From positions 1,922,001-1,986,000 of the forward strand of contig OX104130.1 in assembly GCA_944470555.2 (NCBI GenBank): 64,000 bases of DNA, given 5' to 3'. The first letter of the stretch is position 1. Each line of letters opens with the position of its first letter. The position numbers and the translations under genes were made by a program. Below, piece after piece: positions 20,961 through 33,885 of this stretch. The stretch comes from Heterobilharzia americana. Lineage: Eukaryota > Platyhelminthes > Trematoda > Strigeidida > Schistosomatidae. The notes under the pieces were generated by a model. That model saw only the letters and a list, made by a program, of their open reading frames with translations. It ran no database searches and had not been told where the DNA came from.

Positions 20961-22139
20961 CCCTGACACTATCATAAGGAGGCTAGATGCACATTTAGAG
21001 TCATGTGGTACCGATGGATTTAAAAGGCTAGTGTTTCCCAGTCATTTCGAACAAATACGGTGAAAATGAGTAACCTTTCCGTGTCTCCTGGTGATTTCAA
21101 CGTATCATTACTTGTCCTAATACCTTGGAAATTAAACATAAAAACTGATAGCAGAAACTGATGTCATAATACAAAAAAAACCAAAAGACTTTGGAGTACA
21201 CGTTACTTTCACGAATTCATTGCCTATAGCTCCACCTACTTAACCCTCATCCGATTTTACCTGGGCTAGTAGCTTCCTACATTTATCTTTCACGACAGTT
21301 CAAAGGAATGTTGAGTCGAACTAGAAAAGAAACCAGAAATTCTAGACACATCGCTGGATGTTTTGTAGGTTATCGATAATACTGAGATATGCTGCAGAAC
21401 TCTGCTGTATGTTTCTCCTAATTTCCTATTGAAACTCTGACCCCATACAGAATTAGGTGCAAGATGATGAACAACGAGGAGAAAAAATACTTCGCTTCAG
21501 AAACACTAACGAGTGCAAAAGCGCGAATTAGTGGTTGAGAGTCAGTATGCTTGACGCAATGAGCCACAACCATCTATCAGTTAACCTACTTACACACCAA
21601 CCAACAGACCGATAAGAAAATATGGACAAGATAGAACCTTCGACAAATAACGTATAGTGTGAATTCACAAAAGACATAAGCTAATGGTTTGCTTATCCTA
21701 CTATCACAATGTGATAATGTAGCTGTTATTAGGATGACACTTGGCACGTAGAATACGGGAAACAGACTCATGTCTCGAATGCATCAGAGCAAAAAAGTCA
21801 CATAACGCCACAAATCGCTTTCACAATGACAAAAGACGTGCTTAAATCCTATGACTTGAAACATAAATAGTGGTTTTTAGACCTACTCTATAGCGTCACA
21901 ATCATACTTCTTATTTTGTATTTACGACAGAAAGTGGAGTGGATGAGTAAACTCAACAACGATAAAGCAAATACCTCAATGTTTACAACTACCTGGTATT
22001 TACCACTAAAAAATGGAGAGACAGCATCAAAAAATATCGCACTTTTTGATATTTGGTCGATGACGAATATAGATATTGCACAACATCTTGAAACTAATAT
22101 TTCAAATATAGCTTATATAATGAACAACTCAGTCGGTAA
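20961..22139. other. Unassigned sequence
   Basis: About 1.2 kb without a recognised gene. A 76-codon plus-strand ORF (21916-22146) has no domain, no ATG-to-splice context and no paralogue in the window. Nothing else was identified. Confidence 0.35.
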
Positions 22140-23280
22140 GCACTAACCATGCGACATGGCTCTAATGTGTAACGGCCCTAGCTATCCGCCTCATACCAGC
22201 ACACCAAGCCAGAAGGCGCCAAGATGAAAAATAGATAAATAAGGAAGAAATTGACTAAAAATGGTAAAAACAGAACAAGAAAGGGACATAACAACAAAAC
22301 TCACTTCAGCAATTATGAAAATAGTTTGTGGGTGTATCCACACCACTGAGATCGGTTCTGAGACACACCACCTGCACACGAACCCCAACTGGAAAGTCCA
22401 TATTTCCGTAAACGGCTTAGACCAACAGTTAGAGACTTCGTGAAATGATGACATGTTTCAGTCTGACCTCTTTTCTAAACAAAAACTACTTCAGCGAGCA
22501 TTGCACGACGAGGTACATGTCGACTAGGCACGAGTGACGCACTCCAGCCGGCTAAGTCAATGAAGGTTCGCAACTTCTTCAACCGTTTTACTTTTGCCCA
22601 AAACTCTATCCCTGCCTTTCACGTCACGTGGTAGTACCATGATAAAAAGGCCTACAATACAAAGATAACGGTGGTCAAACAGCAGAAGCCTACTCACGCC
22701 CTCTACCTTAGATGGTCATGTTTCACAACCATAAAGTAGAACAGAACAAACATGCATAGTGCCTCTCACCTTTAATAGAATATCACAGCGGCACCAGAGA
22801 TGGTGTGATTTGGCGAAAGGCAACCAAACCTCTTTTATACATGTAGATATTTCATTGGCCACTGTGGCTGGTCCGACCTCCCAGGTAAGTGAAGTAGTTA
22901 GTGATCATCCACTTCACTCCTTATTGGAAGACAAAGCAACAAAGCACATCAGTCTTAAAGCAACAATTTGCATTTGGATGATGAGAAATGTGTATCAAAC
23001 ATTTTCAAGATGCCACTTAAGGTGTCCACAAAACTGCACCTTCGCCTAACAAGACTATGATATCCAAGGACTCTAGGTCTACTACAGCAAATCCGGTGAC
23101 AAGGTCCATCTCTTTAAAGTCAAACAAGGAGATATAGACCTCTATAAGGATGTCTGTCAAAAAATTTGATAAGAATGGAGTGAACATCCTAGACGTAAAT
23201 AATTCATCTGACACCTCATCACAGCTTCTAGTACCTCGGTGGGTTTTCGAGTATAGCACCCTCGGTAGGGTGATGTAACT
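22140..23280 (-). mobile_element. Decayed SR2-like element, 3' half
   Basis: Starts with a recognisable version of the E/F 3' end (aacggccctagctatccgcctcataccagcacaccaag) and runs on through the C-terminal and palm regions in the same order as E (for example ttgtctggtaggcacg-type and gtatagcaccctcggtaggg blocks). It is interrupted throughout by indels, giving only short ORFs. Confidence 0.65.
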
Positions 23281-24080
23281 GTCCAGAAACCCTCATCAAT
23301 CGACTTACCTGTCTTGTCTGGCATTCTTCACCCAACCTCAACATTCCTCACACAATGGTCCCATTATACGTGAGAAATGCTAAGAAGACACCTGAGGTCA
23401 AAAACCTATAACTCGTCACACCTACTATCGAAGGCCATGTCTCACAGCCGTATAGCACGACAGAACGGACTGCAGTGCAGCATACTCGTCATTTGATAAA
23501 TAGTCGGATATCTCGGAAAGCGCCACAGATAATGCAGGTTAGCATTTGCTAAACGGGGCTTCTGTATCCGAGCTGAGATTGCGTCAGCAACCAATTCATT
23601 CCTGTGATGCAACTCCATTACTAAACAAGTAGTTATAGACCAGTCCTGAGGCATCATCTTACATTTGGTAAGTACGAATGCATGTCAACTTAGATTTCTG
23701 CTTAAGACGTCCAGAAAACCCTGTATTCAGTAAGAGACTGCCATAAAAATTCTGGAAGATTGGAACAATAAGTGATGGACACCAGTCAGATATCATATCT
23801 AATTCTCATACGGCAGCTGCCACACCAGTAAGTCTGACAAATAACTCTTGATCACGTCTTTAAATACCTCTGGTATAAGTCAAACTACCATTCCTCTTTT
23901 CGAGTTACTGAATTTTTAGTTTCCTTGGTGTTCCATTCAGGATCTAACTGGACAGCGGGAAAGTGAAGATTATCTGGAGGTCAGATGCACTGTTCTTCGG
24001 AGTGTTGCGCCCATTATTTCCCCTGCGGGTGAATCCTAGACCCATGCTCTTCAGCATCACCAGTTACTTTTGACAGACTA
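23281..24080 (-). mobile_element. Second decayed SR2-like fragment, joined head to tail
   Basis: At about 23285 the similarity to E jumps back to the C-terminal region (aacattcctcacacaatggtccc, atgtctcacagccgtatagcacg) and then skips to the linker region (gttccattcaggatctaactggacagcggg, matching E at 17260-17300). This is either a second insertion or an internally deleted copy. No intact ORF remains. Confidence 0.6.
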
Positions 24081-24940
24081 AATTGTTTTGAAGACGTCCA
24101 AGTAGGCACTATTCAAGTCATTTTACAAACGGAGGAACTCTTATTTAGGAAATATCAACGTTAAGACACCTACTTGTCCCTTCAAACTATAGTTCTGGGT
24201 AGTCAACATTTCTAACAGAATCTTCGCATCATAATTGCTTTGGGATCCGTTATCCTAGAACTCAAAAGATATGACCAACCAACTGTCATGAAACGACCCC
24301 ATTCTAAGAAAAGGTTGGGTGAAAATGAGACAGCTGTTGCGCTACACTCAATGATATGGGTACACATGTGCTTTATTATGTCTATAAAATGGTAGGTAAT
24401 CTATATGTTCACTAATTCCTGTTGGTCAACATTCCCTTTGACCGCACAGCCAATTCGAGAATGAAATTTATAAATCCCCCCTGAAACCGAACCACATACC
24501 TGTTAGCACATTTACCAATCGAACAGAAGCTTAAATAGTGCTAAGGGCCTTTGTTGTAATGTATTTTGTCTGGTAGTGGCTAGCAATGAAATTCAATATG
24601 TGAGCTTCAGCATACTTAAGACGCTTCAGCTGGATCCATTTGTAACAGCGTAGGTATACCAAATGAGACTCAAACTAAGAATTCACGGCTACGAACGCCA
24701 CAACCTTACTTACCGGACTACTAACTCATGATAGTCAACTTTCTTGCAACAGGCAATAGTGATTATCCAGAACTTATCGGGGGATCAATTCCACTGACCT
24801 GGTAAACATTCAATATGCGACCACAAAGCCAATAAACCAACCAATCTCAGAGGAAAAGAGAACTACTTTGTGTCAATGGAATAACGGGTATCACAAGTGC
24901 CGATTTCCCTTGATGTAACAGGAAAACTTGGGCAGTGAGA
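24081..24940. other. Unassigned sequence
   Basis: No ORF or element could be identified. The right end runs into a reverse-oriented copy of the hairpin repeat. Confidence 0.35.
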
Positions 24941-24944
24941 TAGA

Positions 24945-25410
24945 ATATAGTTTCATATTAGATTGTTTATTTGATATAGCACACAGTGATACAGTATGAT
25001 CTGCTGGATGACGTTTCCAGTAGAATTTACTGCTCATATTCATATCAAAGTAATCATACGGCTTCTAAACTTCCTTTCATACAGTCCAACGGCTCTTCAT
25101 TCTTTTAGCTTAGTGATGTTAAAATTTTCCAGGTATCTGCAATATGTGAAGAATCATTCGTGTTACATGTGTTGGGTGCTGACTCAACGAACAAAGATTC
25201 TGTGTTCAGTCTCTTCACCACTTAACAAGATATCTGGAGGATTTTACTACTATTAAGGCATAAGAATGAAGAGTCGTAAGACTATATAAAGGAAGTTTGG
25301 AAGTCGTATGATTACTTTGATACGGATATGAGCAATAAATTCTGCTCAAAACGTCATAGAGTAAATTATATTGTACCACTATGTGTTATATCGAATGAAC
25401 AACCTAAAAT
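24945..25410. repeat. Two hairpin-repeat copies in inverted orientation
   Basis: At 24955-25050 the minus strand reads atgagcagtaaattctactggaaacg ... followed by catactgtatcactgtg. At 25325-25410 the plus strand reads atgagcaataaattctgctc ... then accactatgtgttatatcga. These are the repeat seen at 4076. The two copies face each other across about 270 bases, so the segment could fold on itself over long range. Confidence 0.5.
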
Positions 25411-26369
25411 GGAGCCAGGTTCTTCTGTTTGTCAGAACAAAGTTTTGGATACCATAAGGACACCCAGAAACAAACCAATTGGAGAGATGCATTGCGACGA
25501 CTTATTTGAGCGTACAGTATTGTAACTGTTTTTAAGTTTACAGGTTTTACTAGCTACCAGTATTTTGGAGCGTAAATAGAGACAACTTCCGGTGGTGTGA
25601 AAGTCCTCATTTCTTTCATATTTACCGAGCTTTGCTTATCAAAGGGCCTTTGAAAATGTATTTATAGAAATCAGGAAGTGTTGCGCTAAAACGTTTATCG
25701 ATTTGCCTAAGAATTGCTACGTGGCCGAATGGTTAGGTAATAACGACCGACCAACTTTACTTTCTCAGTCCCCATACTACTAGGAGTCCAAAACACCAAC
25801 AAACTTTAATTCTAAAAACCGCATGACACCTAATACAGAGTCAGAATCCCTACAAGTTAATCTATGCCCACTACTTCATTTATTCCCTACACAAACGTCG
25901 CTTAAATGACCGACCTACACGTAATCTTGTGAGATATACCAAGCAATTGCCTTAAACCCGTAGAATTCGGGTGGTGCTATCTAATATACGACTAAATTAC
26001 TCCACAAAACTGGACTGCGGTGAAATCATAGATATAGACTACACTGGAGTCTATGAAGAGCCATTGTTTGTCACAAATGCAATACACAGTAGTGAAATAC
26101 CTCAACGTTCAACGCATATAGGTAATGATGATGCGACTCAACCTAGAAAATCTTTGTGCACTAAACTACAATCCGGAATTTTAAGTTTATAATACGCAAA
26201 CAAATCAGGTAGAGAGAAATTTGAAACCGGGATGCATAACTTGAAGGCCTAAACCAATTAACTTTAAACGAACTGTCAAATGAAAGAAATCCTATACGTA
26301 TGAACGAAGATGAAATATTCCAGTTTTAAAACAAATTAAAGGTCTCACACAGTAACATATTCAATCACC
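25411..26369. other. Unassigned sequence
   Basis: A 73-codon open frame at 25971-26192 lacks an ATG at its start and has no identifiable domain. It could be an exon, but the only support is an upstream AG. Nothing else was recognised. Confidence 0.3.
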
Positions 26370-28060
26370 ACATTGTGTGGATGGCCGAGAATGTCAACCG
26401 CCCACAAAACTCAGTCAGCACTCAAGCTCTCCTAAATCACCGTCCACCTCCCATGTCCCTACCTCTTAATCTTTGTTCGCGTTTCTCGGTCAACATATCT
26501 ACTTCATCTTTAACTTCTTCCAGCTCTGAAGATTTCGATAGCGATGTGTTCACGGAACAGCATTCCTGACTACTTGAAAACACACTCTAAAATACACATT
26601 GAAGCTCTCAGTGTTCGCACTCTGTTAGACCGGCTAACAAGCTTCTCCAGTCAAAACTCTGAAAGATCGGGTCACGGATGTATGCTGTGTTCGTGAGACA
26701 CGCATACAGGCCCAAATGCGGTTATTCACCTAACCTCACCCGGCCAATTTGGTGAATCCGCAAGATTCACCTTTCGAGTCTGCATATTCAACGGCTAGTT
26801 CTTGCAGGTGTAGGTATAGTACTAAGGTAGAAAGTGAACTGCTGGAATGGATCCCAGTTGCCTATTCGCTGTTCGACTGAACAGTGCAGTAAAGACTAAA
26901 AGGAGTACTGAAACACCGTTATCTCTTAGTACTCTCTGCTCACTAACCCAGTAACTGCAGTTTGGATGAAGCCAAGATAAGTCCAACCGAAAACTTTAGT
27001 CTCCTGCTGAAAACTAAGCGTTCAGACACGATTGTTGCAGCAGGTATTTCAACGCACAAATGGGTAGGCCAAGTCAGGCAGAAAAGCACGTAGTTGGCAC
27101 CTTCATAATCCCAGCTGAACGAACAGATAACGGTGATTACTTACTACAACTATGCTCAGATATCCATTTATTTATGGTCTACACAAACTTCAGAGATAAA
27201 GAGAGATGTCTGACATGACATCCATTGATCTTAACTCTGTGGTTGACGCAGGTAGACCACATTACCATCAGATATCACTGGAAGATTGTCGTTCTTTCTT
27301 GAGCACGAGTTGTTTGGAGCGCGTGCACATCGGTGTTCAAACGGACGCAAAAAAAGTATAGCAAGAATACCACTGAGTGCAGCTCAACAATGAGAGCACT
27401 AAAGCTGGATTCAGTGGGAAGCAAGCTAGACGGTTATTGGAACAGAACATAACATCCAGAAGAAGCCTGGAGACATCTTCAGTCTGCTATTAAGACCGTA
27501 ACCAATTCCCAAGAGTAGTCAAAAAAGAACCAGTGGATCTCATCAGCGTCTTCGGAATTAGTGGATGCATGCTAATGCATCCCTGCAGGCTCCGAAAACG
27601 ATGAGAAGCAGAAGCAACTCAAATGTAGACTGACAAAAAGCCTACGCGATGACCAGGAACAGTGGTGGGCAGTGAAGGCTGAAGCGATGTAAAAGGTGGC
27701 GGCAATAGGTAAAAACAAGCAGCTAAGCGAAGAATGGACATGCGGCTCACGTGCAGAGATTACTGAAACGATGGGTGGAATACTTTAAGGAACAGTTTAA
27801 CTGTCCTTCAGCTACTATCCTGTTGCCTTTTATCCAATCGGATACTGAATACGACATTGAGATAGGACCACATTTACAAAGTCAAGGAGCTGTAAGCAAT
27901 CTGAAACGAGGAAGAGCAGCAGAGCCAGAAAAGCAAGTACCAGAGGCATGTATGTACAGTGATAGACTATTGGCCAAATTAAATGAACTAATCTATTATT
28001 TAACCTCTGAGTATGCTACTTCCAAACCTTGAGAACTTCGTCTAATATGAACCCTGTGAA
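26370..28060 (+). mobile_element. Ancient SR2-like element copy, 5' half
   Basis: Plus-strand remnant carrying, in order, the element's N-terminal stretch (NRPQNSVSTQALL at 26390), the endonuclease region around 26690-27350 (cgtgagacacgcatacaggcc, ctggaagattgtcgttcttt) and the linker (WVEYFKEQFNCPSAT at about 27770, DIEIGPHLQ). Each block matches element E but sits in a different frame with stops between. It ends near the start of the reverse transcriptase. Confidence 0.7.
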
Positions 28061-28780
28061 ATCGTCGAGAGCCTCCAAGCAGTTCTACAGTTCATAATAG
28101 AAATTTTGAGGCGACAGGAGTACACTTGAAAGTCATCATATGTTCATATCACAGTCCACGTAATTCAATACTTTCCAGTCACGTATCTCCACTGCAAGTG
28201 CATAAACTTGGGACAAAGCAGGCAGTTGGAAACTGAGATAGCTAACAAAACATAGCTAAAACGATATCTCCTGCTGACTTAAACCAAGCACTTGGAATCA
28301 GAAAGCAACGACCTCACTTTGTACTTTGGTAGTCGCCTAAGGTCCGCAGGGACGCACTACTCCATATACAGTCTTCAAGTACATGACACTAAGTAGCCAC
28401 TGAGTTGAAGTGTACTGAGTGGATGGCAAAAGTCGTATGCGAACGAGATAAAACAAGGCTTAGCAATACATTAAAATAATCAACTGTGTTTGAATAGGCT
28501 TGTAGCGATAGAAAACAGACACTTGCTCGGAAAAAAAGGACACGACTGTATAAGTTTTATTGACTTGACTTTTAAACAAGCAGCTATGAGTCTGTAAATC
28601 ACAGGCAATAAAGTTATACTTAAGTGAAATGATAAGTTTCTGAAGGCGCATCCAAGCAGAAGAAATGAAAATATGCGAACGACGCGGAACAACAACTAAA
28701 TGCGTTTGAAGAATTGTACAAAAAAACACTCATGTACAAAAACAGATTACTGTGACTACCATTAGTGGTTGTGTCGATTT
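28061..28780. other. Unassigned sequence 3' of the UBE2 pseudogene
   Basis: If the UBE2-like copy was derived from mRNA, part of this stretch may be its 3' untranslated region, but no poly(A) tract was found on the minus strand. Minus-strand ORFs here have no recognisable domain. Confidence 0.3.
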
Positions 28781-29240
28781 TCATACATCCTCAAACCAAT
28801 TTTCCTCAATGCATGCACGGACACGTTTTTCATATTCTCGTCTGTTCTCTAAGTAAAGTTGAGCTGCCATGCTGTTAGCTGGTGAATTGGGGTTTGGCTC
28901 ATCCAGAAAGGACTGATAGATGTCAGTATAGATAGTACATCATAGGTAGGACTCCAAGCACTCGAAAGGATGTCCAGACATATGCTACCATCAGTATATA
29001 CGTTTGGGTGAAAAACTTTAGAGGTAAACACAACACGTGGGGGCTTGTTGGGGTAATCTTCCGTGAAATCTAAACGAAGTTTGAATGTCCCATCCTCAAA
29101 AGCAGTTTTGTCTGGTCCAAATATAATGGCATTCCAAACCATAACATTGTCGTCAACAGGAGAACCACAAATACCTGGAGGTGGATCTGATTGAAGCCGT
29201 TTCAAATCACGAAGAAGTCGTCTTTGTGCAGGGTTGACAT
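28781..29240 (-). pseudogene. UBE2A-like: Ubiquitin-conjugating enzyme E2 (RAD6/UBE2A-B type) pseudogene
   Basis: An uninterrupted, intronless match to a whole RAD6-type E2 of about 153 residues; these enzymes carry ubiquitin on a Cys and act with RAD18/BRE1-type ligases in DNA-damage tolerance and histone H2B ubiquitination. Visible blocks are [62 protein letters not shown] with the active-site Cys, [13 protein letters not shown], and then in another frame the [10 protein letters not shown] block and the end EENWFEDV. One base is missing just after the start codon (MST, before PAQRR) and one after TSI, so neither the start nor the last third is in frame with the core. Lack of introns plus two frameshifts favours a processed pseudogene; assembly indels in a real single-exon gene are the alternative. 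Confidence 0.85.
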
Positions 29241-32200
29241 TCCTAGAACAAGTCCTACATCACAAAAAGTCAGAAAATCAATGAATACTTGACACCCGGC
29301 CAAGAAACCGTTGGAAAGATGACAACCGAGAAGTATATCAAAACGCCCGCTTGTGCGTTGGGGGGTGAGAGGAACGATGTCCATTTGTCCAAGAAAGAAA
29401 GAACGGAAATCGAAGACATCTTAAACTGCCTGTTTTTACCAGAAGCCTTTTAGCGGCGATACCCAGTACGTCTGCACTCGTTTCACCTAAATTTGCTCCT
29501 GTGTTCTATGTAATCAGCTGCAAGATTCACATCAACCTTGGAAACTGAAGTATGTTGTTTTTGGCTATTCATATGCATCCCGAGCAAAACATGGTGTAAA
29601 AGCCAAGTGCGTCTATAATAGTGCGCAACACGGTTGAATATGACCTTCAATTTCAGCCTTTCATAAACTTCAGAATTAGGGGCAGTAAAACCTGAAATGC
29701 CTGGCGTGTGTTAATAGGACAAGATATTCTGTTCGGTCCGCTCCCATAGTAGGCACGGAAATCTCTTCTACCTTCCTTATTTTAGCTGAGGTGAAACGAA
29801 TGTCTCTGTGAGTTGATCGCCATAACTTTTAGATTGATATTGCTGGTGAGCTACAGGTTACTGGGACTATTAGGGGTCTGTCGTGACTCCTGTCTGCATA
29901 GGTGACGGAACGGGTGCAGCAAGATAGTGAGAAAGCGCACAAGGGGAGTATCCTAAGAGTAACAGTAGATATTGTGGGTCTGGCTATCAGGGGGCTAGTA
30001 GGTAATGTAAGCGTATTGGCAAGCAAGATGATGGATGGTAAATGAATGGAAGTGGTGTTGGGCTGCTGAGGTCATCAATGCCTCGAGTACGTCTGTAGCA
30101 AGCTATACGGAATGACATAGCGGTCTAACCGCCTTTTGAATGAGTCTGCTGAGGAGGCTGTGGCCACAAAACGCTGCTAGGCATCCCATAAAGCACATGA
30201 TCTTGTGGAGAAAATGTTTTATCTGAGCCCGGTTGTGGTTCCCTGATGTTCTTTCCCGATGGGCCTCCTCATTATGACTGCTCCGCTGCAGGTAGTGTTA
30301 AGTTGTCCGTGATCGCCCAAAAATGATGGGCCTAAGTGTTTCGTCTATCGCATTATATTTCCCCCATGGTCTCACAACTCATCTTGTTTCAGGTCATTGT
30401 ACTTTCTCAAATAGATTGTAGTTTCTCTTAATTGTTGAGGGCGCTACCGTTATGAAGACTTCCAGGTGCGACCGCTGGTAGGATTCTTCATGAGATTAAG
30501 ATGAATTTACCACTATATGAAGAGCTCTAATTTCCTCTCGATAGAATTTCTTTTGTGTCTAGTACCCCGTAGTAAGCAGAAAGATTTGCACCACTCAGAA
30601 GAAAAACTCAGTCTAACTTCATCCACCTGGTGTTTGAAATTAATTACGGAAGCAAGCTGTCAAACTTCTAGTGCTTACCTTTCCATATCGACATCAACTT
30701 AGAGGGACTTGACAGTCATCATGAGTCGTGATGGTATCTGAAACTGAAAGCACGCATCTTGCCTTCTGGCATATTTTCCCCCCGATTAAATTCCCCGAAA
30801 CGGGTGGAATTCCGTTCTATTTCCCTGCCTATAGCACTGATGACAGTGCTTTTCTTTGTATGAGGTTTTCTGTTTATTGATTCGCACAATGAGTAGCCGT
30901 GGGACCAGCTGACTTATTGTAGCTGCACTCCCTAAGGGTATGTAAAAATATGGGAAAATGTGGGTTGCAATTAGGAGGAAAGTATCTTGAAGTGATAGGT
31001 GATTTGTAGTCACAGGCGTATGAACAAACAGAGGAGGATAGTTCTAAAAGTTGCGATATCTCTTTAAATGTAACTTCAACTTCTGAGATCTACCCGAATG
31101 CGATCATGAATTCGGATTTCCGAATCTTCGGGTACAACAACGTCACTTTAGTCATTTATGAAAATGTTAAGAGTCTATACTGTCATCCTTTCAAGTTTTT
31201 CAAGCAACATGGAGCCTGTTCTTCTTGAATGTCATGCCTACCGAAGTGCATCTGCCTTCAAATCCTTCCCGCGTTCGGTTCCAGGTATCATCAGTCGTAG
31301 TTTCATGTCCGCCTTCAGAGGTCCTGGTTACAGCCCTTGTCCACTGGTGAGGAATGAAGCGACAACCGTCTAAAAATAATTTAGCTTCCACAAGTCTGAC
31401 AACCGCTTCTTTCGTTTCCATGGCGTGAGAGTTCTTAGCGATATATCTTAGTCGCTAGAGGGAATTTCAAGACATGTACCTGTTTCAAAGTAAACCTTTT
31501 TGACAAAGTCCTCCTCACCAGCACAAGGAAAGTATGAAAATGCCAGTGCTTGGCTTGCTTGAGAAACGATTTCCCTACTTCTCTTACTTATGTTTAGAGC
31601 GACAGTTTTAATGGGCCACGTTGGACTCTTAGACAAGGAGATAGTCGTCACCGTAACCGCAGGTAGTGAAAGCTTGGACCACACAGAGGTGGTCAAAATA
31701 CAATCTTTTACCATCAGATACTTTGAAGCTTCGCAGGAGGCCACACTGTGTCATATGCATCCTATTCGCGTGAGGGCATGACACCTTATACGTGTGCACT
31801 TACTACAAACGAATAAGTCATACCGGCAGTGGTAACCTTTGGATCACAACACCGGATGTGATGGAAGCTATATGAAAGACCTCCGTAGGATATCTCACAT
31901 GTGGGACCTCTTCAGTTGACAAGTCCCCAGTGCCGAGCGTGAAAAGTTGCAGCCCACTGCAAGGGTTGCAAAAAGTAGGAAAACGTGTTCCAAGAAGGGG
32001 TTTTCACCAGAAAATAATTACGGCCCGAGCCCCTTGAGAAAGAGAATTCCGGGGTGCCTTCTTAGCCTACGGTGACATCTAAGCGTGTTGAGTAATGGAT
32101 TAGTGGCTGGTAAAAAAACGTGTGGGATAGATTTCAGTGGCCTTGTGCGGACCCTTAATGTCCATGCAAGTACTGCTATAGCAGTGAAAATTCGACCCAA

Positions 32201-32590
32201 GAAATTCGGATACGCGGTATAATGACATTTGTTGCATATAAACTGATGTACATGAATTGCACACAAGTTAAGAGACAAGAATGTACTGCCTACTCGAATC
32301 TGTGTGAGATTATATTAGACTAGGGTTGCTTTTTAACGTCTGCTAATTTGTAGGCCATGTACTTAAGGAAGCTAAGAAGAGAGGTAATATCAGCTGACTG
32401 GATTTCGCCAGTCTCTAAACACACCTAAAAATGCTAGGGCTAGGTAGGACTAGGTCGGGAGTGGAGAAAGAGGTTATTCCTGATGAGGTACAGAATATGC
32501 AGTTGCGAGAGTAGGAATAATCAGACGGAGCATACTGCCAATAAATGGGTTTACGGACAGATTCTGCGGAAACACCTTTCTGGGTCGACA
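29241..32590. other. Large unassigned region
   Basis: About 3.3 kb that matches none of the element families identified elsewhere in the window. It is less A+T-rich than its surroundings at 29.8-30.5 and 31.2-32.2 kb. Around 31.2-31.8 kb moderately long frames (about 60-98 codons) are open on both strands, with no domain that could be named. It may hold exons, an unrecognised element or single-copy spacer. Confidence 0.35.
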
Positions 32591-32592
32591 AA

Positions 32593-32830
32593 AGAATAGA
32601 TAAATAAAAGTTTTATTCTCGAATTAAGAGTTTAACATGACAAAAGCCGGTTTACAGACGCAATCAAATTGATGATGGTGAAAAAGTCTCCAGTGGTTGA
32701 GCTGTCCTGAATGTTACAGAACCTATCGCACCAGGGTTTATCATGATATCAAAAGGAACTGCAGGTTATAAAAAGAACAGAAAAGTATCGCATCACAGTA
32801 TATACAGATTGCGCACGAGTTTCGGTTGTT
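32593..32830 (-). repeat. Dispersed repeat family R, copy 1
   Basis: Minus-strand copy of a repeat whose 3' end reads like gatgatgcctgtaaaccgg...catgttaaa...gaataaaa. It aligns by eye with 43365-43594 (minus) and 49195-49450 (plus), including the block gatatcatga...ggg. It is non-coding and ends in an AATAAA-like A/T-rich terminus, consistent with the 3' end of a retroelement of unknown type. Confidence 0.5.
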
Positions 32831-33881
32831 TCCACTCACCATTTTTTTCACAATAAAGTGATGCCAAAATCGTACAATATTCGACGTTTGCATTACATGT
32901 GACCTAGATGGTTAACCTGGGGGTATGGTTCCGCGTTTCGTCAGATAAACGTTTATTATAACGTCATTTTACATGTTTATGGTGTTGTTGGCCAATGAAA
33001 ACTCACGTCATCGATTTCAGGCGACAGCGAGTGTCAGCATAACCATATAATCCAGGCGAATACATAAATCCTGGCATTTCCCGCTCGTAGTGTGACCTTA
33101 GTAGTACAGATGTAATCCATCGGAATTAGTTGTTGCTGTACGAAGAAATAAACATTTGTAGGACTATTACCCAATGGTGATGGAGTTTTGCACATAGAAT
33201 TCACACTGAACCATACAACATTATCGAGGAGGTATGTTGGCTGTTAACTAATTACTATTAATAGATTACTTTGGGTGTCATCATTACCATCCTACGCATA
33301 TCGATGGCCGTGTATCCCCAATATCCTATCTATTCACATTTCTCTCATCGAGCTGAGCAAAAGGTGAAATCCTTGTCAGCTTTGCGTTTCCTCACTCCTT
33401 GTGTCTTGAAGAACTTAGGACGTGCGCTTGGCATCCTCTTTCACTGAGATGTGAAGCGGCTACGCTAGTAACCGATATTTTCTCCTAGCCAGAGGATCAT
33501 CAAAATGTGTTGAAAAAAAGAAGTTACACCCTCGTTTGTGTTCCTTCAACCTTCCCGTCATAGCAGAAGCATGCAAACCGATCTGTTATTGGAGCTCGTA
33601 TGGTAAAGGTAACTGTCAGCTTTCCACTGTGGTGATGTACACATTGCTTTTTACCCAGAAATAAAACCAGTTGCAGGGAAAGTTTAAGCCAACATCATTC
33701 TTGATCTATGTTGACGGTTCTTGTGGTTTCATTAGACCGGAAATTTAGGAGAATTGAAACACTACTTTTGCCCACTAGTTTTCGTTGGCTTCTCTTGCCC
33801 CGTTTTTCAGATCTGTCGATTACTACTCGCAGACATTAGCTGCCTCTCCGGCATCTTTCAACGGTTCCTGACTCTACTTTG
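32831..33881. other. Unassigned sequence left of LTR element P
   Basis: No ORF or known element was recognised. The last part (33700-33881) may be a continuation of the Penelope-like remnant that resumes beyond element P at 41587, because P inserted between them, but the match is too weak to assert. Confidence 0.3.
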
Positions 33882-33885
33882 AGTT

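Noticed and set aside
25971..26192. 73-codon frame as a possible exon
   Set aside because: No ATG, no downstream donor, no partner exon; the only support is an upstream AG.
31158..31781. Overlapping frames on both strands as a candidate gene
   Set aside because: Neither strand has a recognisable domain or convincing splice sites. Kept only as part of the unexplained region.
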